DNA of 64,000 nt from Mesorhizobium_B sp035998495. GTDB lineage: Bacteria > Pseudomonadota > Alphaproteobacteria > Rhizobiales > Rhizobiaceae. Shown here in pieces: positions 25,633 to 37,080 of this stretch (its first letter is position 1; every line of letters starts with the position of its first letter). Location: positions 186,001 through 250,000 of the forward strand of contig DASYHP010000080.1 in the NCBI GenBank assembly GCA_035998495.1. Direction: 5' to 3'. The notes under the pieces were generated by a model that was not told where the DNA came from, did not search any database, and saw only the letters and a list, made by a program, of their open reading frames with translations. The position numbers were made by a program, and so were the translations under genes.

Positions 25633-25633
<1 letters not shown>
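24728..25633 (+). CDS. livH: Branched-chain amino-acid-type ABC permease LivH
   Basis: A 301-residue inner-membrane permease. It opens MNYFLEQLINGLTLGSIYGLIAIGYTMVYG, the standard LivH start, and contains the family loop around NRTRLGRAQRACEQDQKMAALLGVDVDR. About eight hydrophobic helices are visible. It forms the translocation pore with LivM. It starts the operon 227 bases after the epimerase, and its stop shares one base with the livM start (TGATG). Substrate could be branched-chain amino acids or another amino acid such as hydroxyproline, given the neighbour operon. Confidence 0.93.
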
Positions 25634-27084
<1,451 letters not shown>

Positions 27085-27086
27085 CG

Positions 27087-28099
27087 ATGGACGCCGCGTC
27101 TTCTTTCGCCCCTTCCAGCCGCTGGACGGTCGATCCCGTTCTCACCGTCGAGCACCTCACCATGCGCTTCGGCGGGCTCGTCGCCATCGACGACCTGTCC
27201 TTCGAAGTGGATCGCGGTGACATCACCGCGTTGATCGGCCCCAACGGCGCGGGCAAGACGACCGTGTTCAACTGCGTCACGGGCTTCTACAAGCCCACCG
27301 AAGGCCGAATCGTGATGCGGCATGGCGCGGGCGCAAACGCCGATCTGGTCGAGGAGGTGACGGCGAGCGGACTGCAATACCGGCGCAAGGGCGAGGGCGC
27401 GGTCTTTCTTCTGGAGCGCATGCCGGATTTCGCCATCTCCCACCATGCCAAGGTGGCGCGCACCTTCCAGAACATCCGCCTGTTCGGCGGCATGACGGTT
27501 CTCGAAAACCTCCTCGTCGCCCAGCACAATGCGCTGATGAAGGCGTCCGGCTTCACGGTGGGCGGAATCCTGGGCCTGCCGGGCTACCGGCGCGCCAGCA
27601 AGGCCTCGATCGAAAAGGCGGTTTACTGGATGGAGCAGGTCGGGCTCGTCGAACGGGCCGACGACCCGGCCGGCGACCTTCCCTATGGCGCGCAGCGGCG
27701 GCTCGAGATCGCGCGCGCCATGTGCACCGACCCGCATCTGCTCTGCCTCGACGAGCCGGCGGCCGGCCTCAACCCGCGCGAATCGTCCGAGCTCAACGCG
27801 CTTCTCCAATTCATTCGCGCGGAGCACGGCACCTCGATCCTCCTGATCGAGCACGACATGGGCGTCGTCATGGAGATTTCCGACCACATCGTGGTGCTCG
27901 ATTACGGGCGCAAGATCGCCGATGGCGACGCCCGAAGCGTGCGCACCGACCCCAAGGTGATCGCCGCCTATCTCGGCGTCGAGGATGAGGAGGTGCTCGA
28001 AGAGCCGGAGGTGCGCGCGGTCGTGGCGGAGGCGATCGGCGCGGATCCGACGGCCGGGCATGTCGAGACCTCGGGTCGCGGCGGCCAGGGAGAGGTTCG

Positions 28100-28103
<4 letters not shown>
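27087..28103 (+). CDS. livG: ABC transporter ATP-binding protein LivG
   Basis: A 338-residue ATPase of the Liv type. Walker A is GPNGAGKTT, signature PYGAQRRLEIARAM (the LivG form of the C-loop), Walker B LLCLDEPAAGLNP, and H-loop LLIEHDMGVVMEI. Between Walker A and the Q-loop VARTFQNIRLF it has an insertion of about 35 residues (including FLLERMPDFAISHHA) absent from enteric LivG. It also has a C-terminal extension of about 50 residues. The ATG at 27087 is used rather than the TTG at 27081. It overlaps livF by four bases (ATGA). Confidence 0.93.
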
Positions 28104-28837
<734 letters not shown>

Positions 28838-28881
28838 CCGGAGCATCGACAATGGCTGGCCGCGAGGGTCGGAGGGAGTAG

Positions 28882-29244
28882 ATGGAAGGTCAAGGCTCCA
28901 TGTTCTGGGAAGTCTCTTTCGGCGAGTTCCTGTTCGTGACCGTGATCCTGGGCGGCGCCGGCGCCTGGATGACCGGCCGCGCCTTCGCCCGCTCCTGGCT
29001 CGACCATGGCCGGCTCGCCGGCTCCATCCTGCTGCTCACGGCAGCCGTCCGCTTCATCCATTTCGCCCTGTTCTCCGGCTCGCTGATCGCGCCTTGGTAT
29101 TTCGTGGTCGATTTCGTCGTGCTGCTCGCCATCGGGTTCCTCGGCATGCGGGTGACCCGCGCGGGACAGATGGTGAGCCGCTACGGCTTTCTCTACCGCC
29201 GCACGGGCCCGATCGGCTGGGCGCGGGGCGCCGCCCAGCGCTAA
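28882..29244 (+). CDS. DUF6867-type small membrane protein in the liv operon
   Basis: A 120-residue membrane protein with about three helices (roughly residues 13-30, 43-62 and 68-88) and a basic C-terminus (VSRYGFLYRRTGPIGWARG). A GGAGG lies upstream of the ATG at 28882. This protein is regularly found next to liv transporters in Hyphomicrobiales. It could be an accessory or assembly factor of the transporter, but no function is known. It lies between livF and the binding-protein gene. Confidence 0.75.
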   Translation: MEGQGSMFWEVSFGEFLFVTVILGGAGAWMTGRAFARSWLDHGRLAGSILLLTAAVRFIHFALFSGSLIAPWYFVVDFVVLLAIGFLGMRVTRAGQMVSRYGFLYRRTGPIGWARGAAQR

Positions 29245-29313
29245 GCATGGCGACAAGAAGTTCGGCCTGAAGCCTTTATTTCCCTCTGGAATTGGGCTTA
29301 TCTGCCGGTCAAT

Positions 29314-29328
29314 CGGGGCGAAGCCCCG
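29314..29328. other. Small GC-rich hairpin in the leader of the binding-protein gene
   Basis: CGGGGC, GAA loop, GCCCCG, about 70 bases upstream of the binding-protein start. It could stabilise the 5' end of the separately abundant binding-protein message. No T run follows, so it is not a clear terminator. Confidence 0.35.
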
Positions 29329-29396
29329 GATGGCGGATCTGGGAAATCGACACCTTCCGGACCGCTGGCATGCAAAAGGTGTTAATGGGAGCTAAC

Positions 29397-30497
29397 ATGA
29401 AGAAAGTGCTTTTGGCCGGCGTCGCGATGAGCTTCGCGATGTCCGCTCCGGCTTGGGCCGACATCACCATCGCCACCGCCGGCCCGATGACCGGCCAGTA
29501 CGCTGCCTTTGGCGAGCAGATGAGGGCCGGCGCAGAACAGGCCGTCGAGGACATCAACGCGGCGGGCGGTGTCAATGGCGAGATGCTGAAGCTCGAGGTC
29601 GGCGACGACGCCTGCGACCCCAAGCAGGCCGTGGCCGTGGCCAACCAGTTCGCCGGCTCGGGCGTGGCGTTCGTGGCCGGACATTTCTGCTCCGGCTCGT
29701 CGATTCCCGCGTCGGCCGTCTATGCCGAGGAAGGCATCGTCCAGATTTCGCCGGCTTCGACCAACCCGGCCTTCACGGACGAGCGCCCTGGCCCCGGCAT
29801 CTACCGCGTCTGCGGCCGCGACGACCAGCAGGGCGCCGTCGCCGGCGAGTATCTGGTGAAGAACTTCGCCGACAAGAAGATCGCCTTCGTCCACGACAAG
29901 ACGGCCTATGGCAAGGGCCTCGCCGACGCCACCATGGCGGCCTATGAGGCGGCAGGCGGCAAGCCCGCCCTCTACGAGGCCTATACGGCGGGCGAGAAGG
30001 ACTATTCGGCGCTCGTGTCCAAGCTGAAGAACGAGGGCATCAACGTGCTCTATGTCGGCGGCTATCATACCGAGGCCGGCCTGATGGCGCGCCAGATGCA
30101 AGAGCAGGGCATGGACACCGTGCTCGTGTCCGGCGACGCGCTCGTCACCGACGAGTATTGGGCGATCACCGGCCCGGCCGGCGAAGGCACGCTGATGACC
30201 TTCTCGCCGGATCCGCGCAAGAATCCGGAAGCCGCGCCGCTGGTTGAGAAGATGGAGGCCGCGGGCAGGTCGACGGAGGGCTACTCGCTCTATACCTATG
30301 CCGCGATCCAGGCCTGGGCCGAGGCGGTGAAGACGGCCGGCAACACCGAGTTCGACGCCGTCACCAAGGCGCTCGACGACGGCACGTTCAACACCGTGCT
30401 CGGCACGCTCGAATTCGACGAGAAGGGCGACGTGACGCTGCCCGGCTACGTCTTCTACGAGTGGAAGGACGGCAAGTACGACTATATCACGCAGTAA
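29397..30497 (+). CDS. Periplasmic branched-chain amino-acid-type binding protein
   Basis: A 366-residue type I periplasmic binding protein. The signal peptide is MKKVLLAGVAMSFAMSAPAWA, with cleavage before DITIATAGPMTG. The mature protein shows QMRAGAEQAVEDINAAGGVNG, VAGHFCSGSSIPAS (ligand loop), ISPASTNPAFT and YGKGLADATMAAYEAAGG, the standard LivJ/LivK layout. The start at 29397 gives a proper signal peptide with GGGAG upstream. It delivers substrate to LivHMGF. It is the last gene of the cluster and is closed by a strong terminator. Confidence 0.93.
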   Translation: MKKVLLAGVAMSFAMSAPAWADITIATAGPMTGQYAAFGEQMRAGAEQAVEDINAAGGVNGEMLKLEVGDDACDPKQAVAVANQFAGSGVAFVAGHFCSGSSIPASAVYAEEGIVQISPASTNPAFTDERPGPGIYRVCGRDDQQGAVAGEYLVKNFADKKIAFVHDKTAYGKGLADATMAAYEAAGGKPALYEAYTAGEKDYSALVSKLKNEGINVLYVGGYHTEAGLMARQMQEQGMDTVLVSGDALVTDEYWAITGPAGEGTLMTFSPDPRKNPEAAPLVEKMEAAGRSTEGYSLYTYAAIQAWAEAVKTAGNTEFDAVTKALDDGTFNTVLGTLEFDEKGDVTLPGYVFYEWKDGKYDYITQ

Positions 30498-30523
30498 GCC
30501 GCAAGGCTCTGCTCAACAGGTCC

Positions 30524-30556
30524 GGCCCGGCGCATTTCTCGCGCCGGGCCTTTTTC
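30524..30556 (+). terminator. Rho-independent terminator after the liv cluster
   Basis: Perfect 10-base stem GGCCCGGCGC / GCGCCGGGCC with a 7-base loop, directly followed by TTTTTC. It lies 27 bases after the binding-protein stop. Confidence 0.9.
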
Positions 30557-30651
30557 GTGTCGAGTCGGACTCACTTCACACGACTCTGTTTGCACTGCAC
30601 AATGCGGCGGGCTAATCGCTTAGTATCATCCCTCCGCCGAGCCCTCCGCCT

Positions 30652-33600
30652 GTGCCCATCCAGAAGATCCTCGTCGCCAACCGTTCCGAGATCGCTATCC
30701 GCGTGCTCCGCGCGGCAAACGAGCTGGGGCTCAAGACTGTCGCGGTTTGGGCGGAGGAGGACAAGTACGGGCTGCACCGCTTCAAGGCCGATGAATCCTA
30801 TGGGATCGGCCGCGGGCCGCATTTGCCCAAGGATCTCGGCCCCATCGAGAGCTATCTCTCGATCCCCGAGATCATGCGGGTGGCCAAGCTTTCGGGTGCG
30901 GACGCCATCCACCCCGGCTACGGCCTGTTGTCCGAAAGTCCGGAATTCGCCGAGGCCTGCGCCGGGGTCGGCGTCACCTTTATCGGGCCGAGCCCCGACA
31001 CCATGCGGCGGCTGGGCAACAAAGTGGCCGCGCGCGAGCTGGCGAAAGCCGTCGGCGTGCCCGTGGTGCCCGCCACCGACCCGTTGCCCGACGATCTTTC
31101 CGAGGTCCGCAGGCTCGCCGACGCCATCGGCTATCCCTTGATGCTGAAGGCGTCCTGGGGCGGCGGCGGGCGCGGCATGCGCGTCATCCGCTCGGCCGAG
31201 GATCTTTCACGCGAGGTGAACGAAGGCCGGCGCGAGGCGAAGGCCGCTTTCGGCAAGGACGAGGTCTATCTCGAAAAGCTGGTCGAGCGCGCCCGCCATG
31301 TCGAGGTGCAGATCCTCGGCGACACCCACGGCAACGTCGTCCACCTGTTCGAGCGCGACTGCTCGATCCAGCGACGCAACCAGAAGGTCGTGGAGCGCGC
31401 GCCCGCGCCCTACCTCGTTCCCGCCCAGCGCGAAGAGCTCTGCGGCTTCGCTCTCAAGATCGCGCGCGAAACCAGTTATGTGGCCGCCGGAACGGTCGAG
31501 TTCCTGCAGGACGCGGATACGGAGAAATTCTTCTTCATCGAGGTGAACCCGCGCATCCAGGTCGAGCACACCGTGACCGAGCAGGTCACGGGCATCGACA
31601 TCGTCAAGGCGCAGATCCACGTCCTGGACGGCTTTGCGATCGGCACGCCCGAATCCGGCGTCCCCCGCCAGGAGGACATCCAGCTCAACGGCCACGCCCT
31701 GCAGTGCCGCATCACCACGGAAGACCCCGAGCAGAACTTCATACCGGACTATGGCCGCATCACCGCCTATCGCGGCGCCACAGGCTTCGGCATCAGGCTC
31801 GACGGTGGCACGGCCTATTCGGGCGCGGTCATTACCCGCTTCTACGACCCGCTGCTCGAAAAGGTGACGGCCTGGGCGCCGACGCCTGGGGAAGCCATTG
31901 CCCGGATGGATCGGGCGCTGCGCGAGTTCCGCATCCGCGGCGTGGCGACCAACCTCACCTTTCTCGAGGCGATCATCGGCCACCCGAGGTTCCGCGACAA
32001 TTCCTACACCACACGCTTCATCGACGAGACGCCGGAACTCTTCGCCCAGGTCAAGCGGCAGGACCGCGCGACCAAGCTTTTGAATTACCTCGCCGACGTG
32101 ACGGTGAACGGCCATCCCGAGGCGCGGGGGCGGCCGAAACCGAATCCGGAGATCGCGCCGCCGACGGTGCCCTATCTGAATGGCGAGGTGCCTGCTGGCG
32201 CCAAGCAGCGGCTCGACACGCTTGGCCCGGAGAAATTCGCACGCTGGATGCGCGATCAGCCCCAGGTGCTCGTCACCGACACCACCATGCGCGACGCGCA
32301 CCAGTCGCTGCTCGCCACCCGCATGCGCACCCATGACATCGCGAGCATCGCGCCGGTCTATGCGCGCGCTCTGCCGCAACTCCTCTCGCTCGAATGCTGG
32401 GGCGGGGCGACCTTCGACGTCGCCATGCGCTTCCTGACCGAAGACCCTTGGGAGCGGCTCGCCCTCGTGCGCAAGGGCGCGCCGAACCTGCTTCTGCAGA
32501 TGCTGCTCAGGGGCGCCAACGGCGTCGGCTACACCAACTATCCCGACAATGTCGTGCGCCACTTCGTGCGCGAGGCTGCCGGCGCGGGCATCGACCTGTT
32601 CCGCGTGTTCGACTGCCTGAACTGGGTCGAGAACATGCGGGTCGCGATGGACGCCGTGCGCGCCGAGAACAGGCTGTGCGAGGCGGCGATCTGCTACACT
32701 GGCGACATCCGCGACCCCGCGCGGGCGAAATACGATTTGAACTACTATGTGGGCCTTGCCCGCGAGCTGGAAGCGGCGGGCGCCCACATCATCGCGGTCA
32801 AGGACATGGCGGGGCTGTTGAAGCCCGGATCGGCGCGCGTGCTCTTCAAGGCGCTGCGCGAGGCCACCGACCTGCCCATCCATTTCCATACGCACGACAC
32901 CTCGGGCATCGCGGCCGCCACCGTGCTGACGGCGGTGGAGGCGGGCGTTGACGCGATCGACGCGGCCATGGACGCGCTCAGCGGCAACACGTCCCAGCCC
33001 TGCCTGGGCTCGATCGTGGAGGCGCTGAAGGGAGACGCACGCGACCCCGGCCTGGACCCCGACTGGATCCGCCGCATCTCCTTTTACTGGGAGGCCGTGC
33101 GCGCCCAGTATTCGGCTTTCGAGAGCGATCTGAAGGGGCCGGCCTCGGAGGTCTATCTCCACGAGATGCCGGGCGGGCAGTTCACCAATCTCAAGGAGCA
33201 GGCGCGATCCTTGGGCCTGGAGACCCGCTGGCACGAGGTGGCGCAGGCCTATCACGACGCCAACCTGATGTTCGGCGACATCGTCAAGGTCACGCCCTCC
33301 TCCAAGGTGGTGGGCGACATGGCGCTGATGATGGTGGCGCAGGACTTGGATGTCGCCGATGTCGAGAACCCGTCCCGCGACATCGCCTTCCCCGACTCGG
33401 TCGTTTCCATGCTGCGCGGCGATCTCGGCCAGCCGCCGGGCGGGTGGCCTGAACCCTTGCAGAAAAAGGCGCTCAAGGGCGAAAACCCCATCACGGCGCG
33501 GCCCGGCGCGCTTCTGGCCGAACTCGACCTAGCCAAGGCCCGAGGCGAGGCCGAGGAGAAGGTCGGCCGAAAGCTCTCGGAGCGGGAGTTCGCGTCCTGG

Positions 33601-34107
33601 CTCATGTATCCAAAGGTCTTCACCGACTTCGCCGCGGCTTGCGAGACCTATGGTCCGGTCAGCGTCTTGCCCACGCCCATCTATTTCTACGGCATGAAGG
33701 CCGAGGACGAGATCTTCGTCGATCTTGAGCAGGGCAAGACGCTGGTGATCCGCCTTCTTGCGGCCGGCGAGTCCGACGACAAGGGCATGGTCACCATCTT
33801 CTTCGAGCTCAACGGCCAGCCGCGCCGCATCAAGGTGCCGGACCGCTCGCGCGGGAACGGTGTGAAAGTCCGGCGCAAGGCCGAGCCGGGCAATGAGGCG
33901 CATGTGGGCGCGCCCATGCCGGGCGTGGTGTCGGGCCTGAGCGTCTCGCCGGGGCAAAGCGTGAAGGCGGGCGACGTGCTCTTGTCCATCGAGGCCATGA
34001 AGATGGAAACCGCGCTCCACGCCGAGCGCGACGGCGCGATCGCCGAGGTGCTGGTGCGCTCGGGCGACCAGATCGACGCCAAGGATCTGTTGGTCGTGTT
34101 CGGCTGA
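30652..34107 (+). CDS. pyc: Pyruvate carboxylase
   Basis: A 1151-residue single-chain biotin enzyme making oxaloacetate from pyruvate, bicarbonate and ATP. Biotin carboxylase domain (1-460): KILVANRSEIAIRVLRA, the glycine-rich ATP loop KASWGGGGRGMRV, FIEVNPRIQVEHTVTE. Carboxyltransferase domain (about 535-830): VTDTTMRDAHQSLLATR, the metal-site HFHTHDTSG. The biotin carrier domain at the C-terminus has Lys1117 in EAMKMETAL. The start is GTG at 30652. Full family length. It is a single-gene unit; the anaplerotic product complements 2-oxoglutarate made by the neighbouring catabolic genes. Confidence 0.97.
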   Translation: MPIQKILVANRSEIAIRVLRAANELGLKTVAVWAEEDKYGLHRFKADESYGIGRGPHLPKDLGPIESYLSIPEIMRVAKLSGADAIHPGYGLLSESPEFAEACAGVGVTFIGPSPDTMRRLGNKVAARELAKAVGVPVVPATDPLPDDLSEVRRLADAIGYPLMLKASWGGGGRGMRVIRSAEDLSREVNEGRREAKAAFGKDEVYLEKLVERARHVEVQILGDTHGNVVHLFERDCSIQRRNQKVVERAPAPYLVPAQREELCGFALKIARETSYVAAGTVEFLQDADTEKFFFIEVNPRIQVEHTVTEQVTGIDIVKAQIHVLDGFAIGTPESGVPRQEDIQLNGHALQCRITTEDPEQNFIPDYGRITAYRGATGFGIRLDGGTAYSGAVITRFYDPLLEKVTAWAPTPGEAIARMDRALREFRIRGVATNLTFLEAIIGHPRFRDNSYTTRFIDETPELFAQVKRQDRATKLLNYLADVTVNGHPEARGRPKPNPEIAPPTVPYLNGEVPAGAKQRLDTLGPEKFARWMRDQPQVLVTDTTMRDAHQSLLATRMRTHDIASIAPVYARALPQLLSLECWGGATFDVAMRFLTEDPWERLALVRKGAPNLLLQMLLRGANGVGYTNYPDNVVRHFVREAAGAGIDLFRVFDCLNWVENMRVAMDAVRAENRLCEAAICYTGDIRDPARAKYDLNYYVGLARELEAAGAHIIAVKDMAGLLKPGSARVLFKALREATDLPIHFHTHDTSGIAAATVLTAVEAGVDAIDAAMDALSGNTSQPCLGSIVEALKGDARDPGLDPDWIRRISFYWEAVRAQYSAFESDLKGPASEVYLHEMPGGQFTNLKEQARSLGLETRWHEVAQAYHDANLMFGDIVKVTPSSKVVGDMALMMVAQDLDVADVENPSRDIAFPDSVVSMLRGDLGQPPGGWPEPLQKKALKGENPITARPGALLAELDLAKARGEAEEKVGRKLSEREFASWLMYPKVFTDFAAACETYGPVSVLPTPIYFYGMKAEDEIFVDLEQGKTLVIRLLAAGESDDKGMVTIFFELNGQPRRIKVPDRSRGNGVKVRRKAEPGNEAHVGAPMPGVVSGLSVSPGQSVKAGDVLLSIEAMKMETALHAERDGAIAEVLVRSGDQIDAKDLLVVFG

Positions 34108-34254
34108 CGCCGCCGCCGTCTCGGATCGGATGCTCCGTTTCGGGCCTGTCGCCAAAAGTGATCCGGCGGCCGCCGCGCAAGGGACCTGCTCCCTGGGAAC
34201 TGATCGAGGCGCGGGCTATAGGCTCGCGCTCGCCTCACCATCCAAAGCCCACGC

Positions 34255-35433
34255 ATGGACGCCACCAACCAGCTTCTCTCCGCGCGCCGCGCCCGTTGGG
34301 CCGTGGCGGCGCTGTTTTTGGGCAACGGCTTCATGGTCGGGAGCTGGGCGCCCCACATCCCACTGCTCGTCGAGCGGCTTCGCATCACCGAGTCCGTCCT
34401 GGGTCTCATCATTCTGTGCTTCGGCATCGGCGCGCTGATCTCCATGCCCTGGTGCGGCTGGCTGATGGCGCGCTTCGGGCAGCGTCCGGTGCTGCGCGTC
34501 TTCGCGCTGGCGCAAGGCTTCGGCTTGGCTCTCGTGGTGCTCTCGCCCTCCGTGCCGGTGGCGGCGCTGGCGGCGGTCGTGTTCGGCGCCACGATCGGCT
34601 GCACGGACGTGGCCATGAACGCGTCCACCGTCACCGTCGAGCGGCGCCTTGGCAAGGCGGTGATGTCCTCCATGCACGGGTTCTGGAGCCTGGGCGGCTT
34701 CGCGGGCGCCGCCCTTGGCGGCTTCGTCGTGCAAGGCTTGGGCGCGCTCGCCCATTCCGTGGCGGTCGGCGTGGCGGTGTTTATCCTGGGGCTCGCGATC
34801 CTGCCCCACTTCCTGGAAGCCCGCGAGCGCCCGGCCGCGGACGAGCAGCCGCGCCGCGGCGTCTCATTGCCCCGCAACCCCACGCTCTATCTTCTCGGGG
34901 TCGTGGCGCTGTTCACCTTCGTGTCGGAGGGCGCCGTGCTCGACTGGGCCGCCCTCTACCTCACCAAGGAGCTCGGCGCCGGCGTGGCCGTGGCGAGCCT
35001 CGCCTACGCCTTGTTCGCGGGCGCCATGGCGCTGATGCGCTTTGCGGGCGACGGCATCCGCAACCGCTTCGGCGCCGTGCCCACCATGCGCGCGTCCAGC
35101 CTCGTTGCCGCTATCGCGATGCTGGTCGCAGCGTTCGCGTCCACGCCTTTTCTCGTGATCGCGGCTTTCGCGGTCTGCGGGCTCGGCGTGGCCAACACCG
35201 TGCCGATCGCCTTTTCGGCCGCCGGCAACCAGCCCGGCATCTCGGCCGGCACCGGCATGAGCGTGGTCACCACCATGGGCTATGCCGGCATCCTGCTGGC
35301 CCCGTCCTCCATCGGGATCGCCGGCGAGCGCTTCGGCTTCTCGCCGGTCTTCGCCGCGCTCGCCTTTCTGCTCTTCGTGGTGTTCGCGATGAGCCCGCTC
35401 GTGGCGGCCGCCGACATGCAGCCGGAGGGCTAG
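34255..35433 (+). CDS. MFS transporter (YbjJ-like)
   Basis: A 392-residue 12-helix major facilitator. It opens with RRARWAVAALFLGNGFMVGSWAPHIPLL, a start typical of the YbjJ-like subgroup, and has CGWLMARFGQRPVLR as the loop 2-3 motif and MSSMHGFWSLGGFAGA in helix 5. Substrate unknown. The stop overlaps that of the DUF3309 gene by three to four bases in convergent orientation. It starts 147 bases after pyc and may be separately transcribed. Confidence 0.87.
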   Translation: MDATNQLLSARRARWAVAALFLGNGFMVGSWAPHIPLLVERLRITESVLGLIILCFGIGALISMPWCGWLMARFGQRPVLRVFALAQGFGLALVVLSPSVPVAALAAVVFGATIGCTDVAMNASTVTVERRLGKAVMSSMHGFWSLGGFAGAALGGFVVQGLGALAHSVAVGVAVFILGLAILPHFLEARERPAADEQPRRGVSLPRNPTLYLLGVVALFTFVSEGAVLDWAALYLTKELGAGVAVASLAYALFAGAMALMRFAGDGIRNRFGAVPTMRASSLVAAIAMLVAAFASTPFLVIAAFAVCGLGVANTVPIAFSAAGNQPGISAGTGMSVVTTMGYAGILLAPSSIGIAGERFGFSPVFAALAFLLFVVFAMSPLVAAADMQPEG

Positions 35434-35585
35434 CCTCCAAAAGCCATCAGGGCCAGGAGCAGGATCGCCGCCGCGCCCAGAATGCCGCTCGGCCCGAAAC
35501 CCCAGCCGCGGGAGTGGGGCCACACCGGAAGGGCCGCTGCGAGCAGTAGGACGAGGGCGATGACGAGGGCCGTGCTCAGCGTCAT
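35430..35585 (-). CDS. DUF3309 small membrane protein
   Basis: A 51-residue protein with two hydrophobic helices: MTLSTALVIALVLLLAAALP, then WPHSRGWGFGPSG, then a helix to the C-terminal FGG. The central tryptophan-proline/SRGWG(Y/F)GPSG segment is diagnostic of DUF3309, a tiny membrane protein family of unknown role that is frequent in Proteobacteria. It is easily missed because a longer frame runs through it from 36248. Convergent with the MFS gene, overlapping at the stop codons. Confidence 0.8.
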   Translation of the reverse strand: MTLSTALVIALVLLLAAALPVWPHSRGWGFGPSGILGAAAILLLALMAFGG

Positions 35586-35795
35586 GACGTGGATTCTCAA
35601 ACAGACCGGACGTTGGCGGGGACCGAAACCCGCCGCCGCAAGGCAAGTTCCTTCGACGTGAAGTGGAAGCGGCACTCGCCTTTCGGCGGGCCGCCTGCTT
35701 CGGAGCGCGCCCAGCGTCCATCCGGCGGTTGACTTTCCCACCGCCCTTCGCCACCTCATCCCGGAGCCGCCAAAGGGACCGGGTCCGACGCCGCC

Positions 35796-37073
35796 ATGAA
35801 CCTCATCGCCTCTCCGATCTCCGGCATGGCCGCGACGCTCGCGCCCCAGCCGCGACGCCGTTCGGTCGGCGTCGATGTGGGCGGTGTGCTTGTGGGCGGC
35901 GCGGCCCCCGTGGTCGTGCAGTCCATGACCAACACCGACACGGCCGACGTGTACGCCACCGTCGCGCAGGTCGCCGCCCTTCACAAGGCCGGGTCCGAGA
36001 TCGTCCGCATCACCGTGGACCGTGCCGAATCGGCCGCCGCCGTGCCGAAGATCCGCGAGCGGCTGGAGCGGCTCGGCGTCTTTGTGCCGCTGGTGGGCGA
36101 CTTCCACTATATCGGCCACAAGCTCTTGGCCGATCACCCGGCCTGCGCGGAGGCGCTCGCCAAATACCGCATCAATCCGGGCAATGTCGGCTTTCGCGAA
36201 AAGAAGGACCGGCAGTTCGCCGCGATCGTCGAGACCGCGATCCGCCACGGCAAGGCTGTCCGCATCGGCGTCAACTGGGGCTCACTCGACGGCGAGCTTC
36301 TGACCCGGCTCATGGACGAGAACCAGGCCAAGGATTTTCCGCTCACGGCGGCCGAAGTGACGCGCGAGGCGATCGTGCGCTCGGCCTTGATCTCGGCCGA
36401 GCTGGCGGAAGAAATCGGCCTCCCGCGTGAGAAGATCATCCTGTCGGCCAAGGTTTCCCAGGTGCAGGACCTGATCGCGGTCTATGCCGAGCTCGCGAGG
36501 CGCTCGCCCCACGCGCTGCATCTGGGTCTCACCGAGGCCGGCATGGGCACCAAGGGCATCGTGGCGTCGGCGGCGGCGCTTTCCATCCTGCTTCAGGCCG
36601 GCATCGGCGACACGATCCGTGTGTCGCTGACGCCCGAGCCGGGCGGCGACCGCACGCGAGAAGTGCAGGTCGCGCAGGAGCTCTTGCAGGTCATGGGCTT
36701 CCGGCAGTTCCTGCCGATCGTGGCCGCCTGTCCGGGCTGCGGCCGCACCACCTCGACCGTGTTCCAGGAGCTGGCCGAGACGATCCAGGCCGACATCCGC
36801 CGCAACATGCCGCTTTGGCGCGAGAAGTACCCGGGCGTCGAGAGCCTCAAGGTGGCCGTGATGGGCTGCATCGTGAACGGGCCGGGCGAGAGCAAGCACG
36901 CCGATATCGGCATCTCGCTTCCGGGCACGGGCGAGGCGCCAACCGCGCCCGTCTTCGTGGACGGGCGCAAGGCCGCGACGCTGCGCGGCCCCACCATCGC
37001 CGCCGACTTCCAGAAGATGGTGGCCGACTATATCGAGGCGCGCTTCGGCGCCGGCGCGCCGACCGGGGGCTAG
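35796..37073 (+). CDS. ispG: 4-hydroxy-3-methylbut-2-enyl-diphosphate synthase (MEP pathway)
   Basis: A 425-residue iron-sulfur enzyme for the penultimate step of isoprenoid precursor synthesis. TIM-barrel part: VGGAAPVVVQSMTNTDT, PLVGDFHYIGH, KYRINPGN. The [4Fe-4S] ligands are Cys312 and Cys315 in ACPGCGRTT and Cys358 in GCIVNGPGE, with catalytic Glu365. A longer segment between the second and third cysteine than in enteric IspG is normal for alphaproteobacteria. The lytic transglycosylase gene follows eight bases after the stop. ispA at 41-42 kb works later in the same pathway. Confidence 0.96.
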   Translation: MNLIASPISGMAATLAPQPRRRSVGVDVGGVLVGGAAPVVVQSMTNTDTADVYATVAQVAALHKAGSEIVRITVDRAESAAAVPKIRERLERLGVFVPLVGDFHYIGHKLLADHPACAEALAKYRINPGNVGFREKKDRQFAAIVETAIRHGKAVRIGVNWGSLDGELLTRLMDENQAKDFPLTAAEVTREAIVRSALISAELAEEIGLPREKIILSAKVSQVQDLIAVYAELARRSPHALHLGLTEAGMGTKGIVASAAALSILLQAGIGDTIRVSLTPEPGGDRTREVQVAQELLQVMGFRQFLPIVAACPGCGRTTSTVFQELAETIQADIRRNMPLWREKYPGVESLKVAVMGCIVNGPGESKHADIGISLPGTGEAPTAPVFVDGRKAATLRGPTIAADFQKMVADYIEARFGAGAPTGG

Positions 37074-37080
37074 TTTTCTC

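Noticed and set aside
35586..36248. Longer reading of the DUF3309 gene
   Set aside because: The extension is antisense to ispG; the 51-residue form matches the family length.
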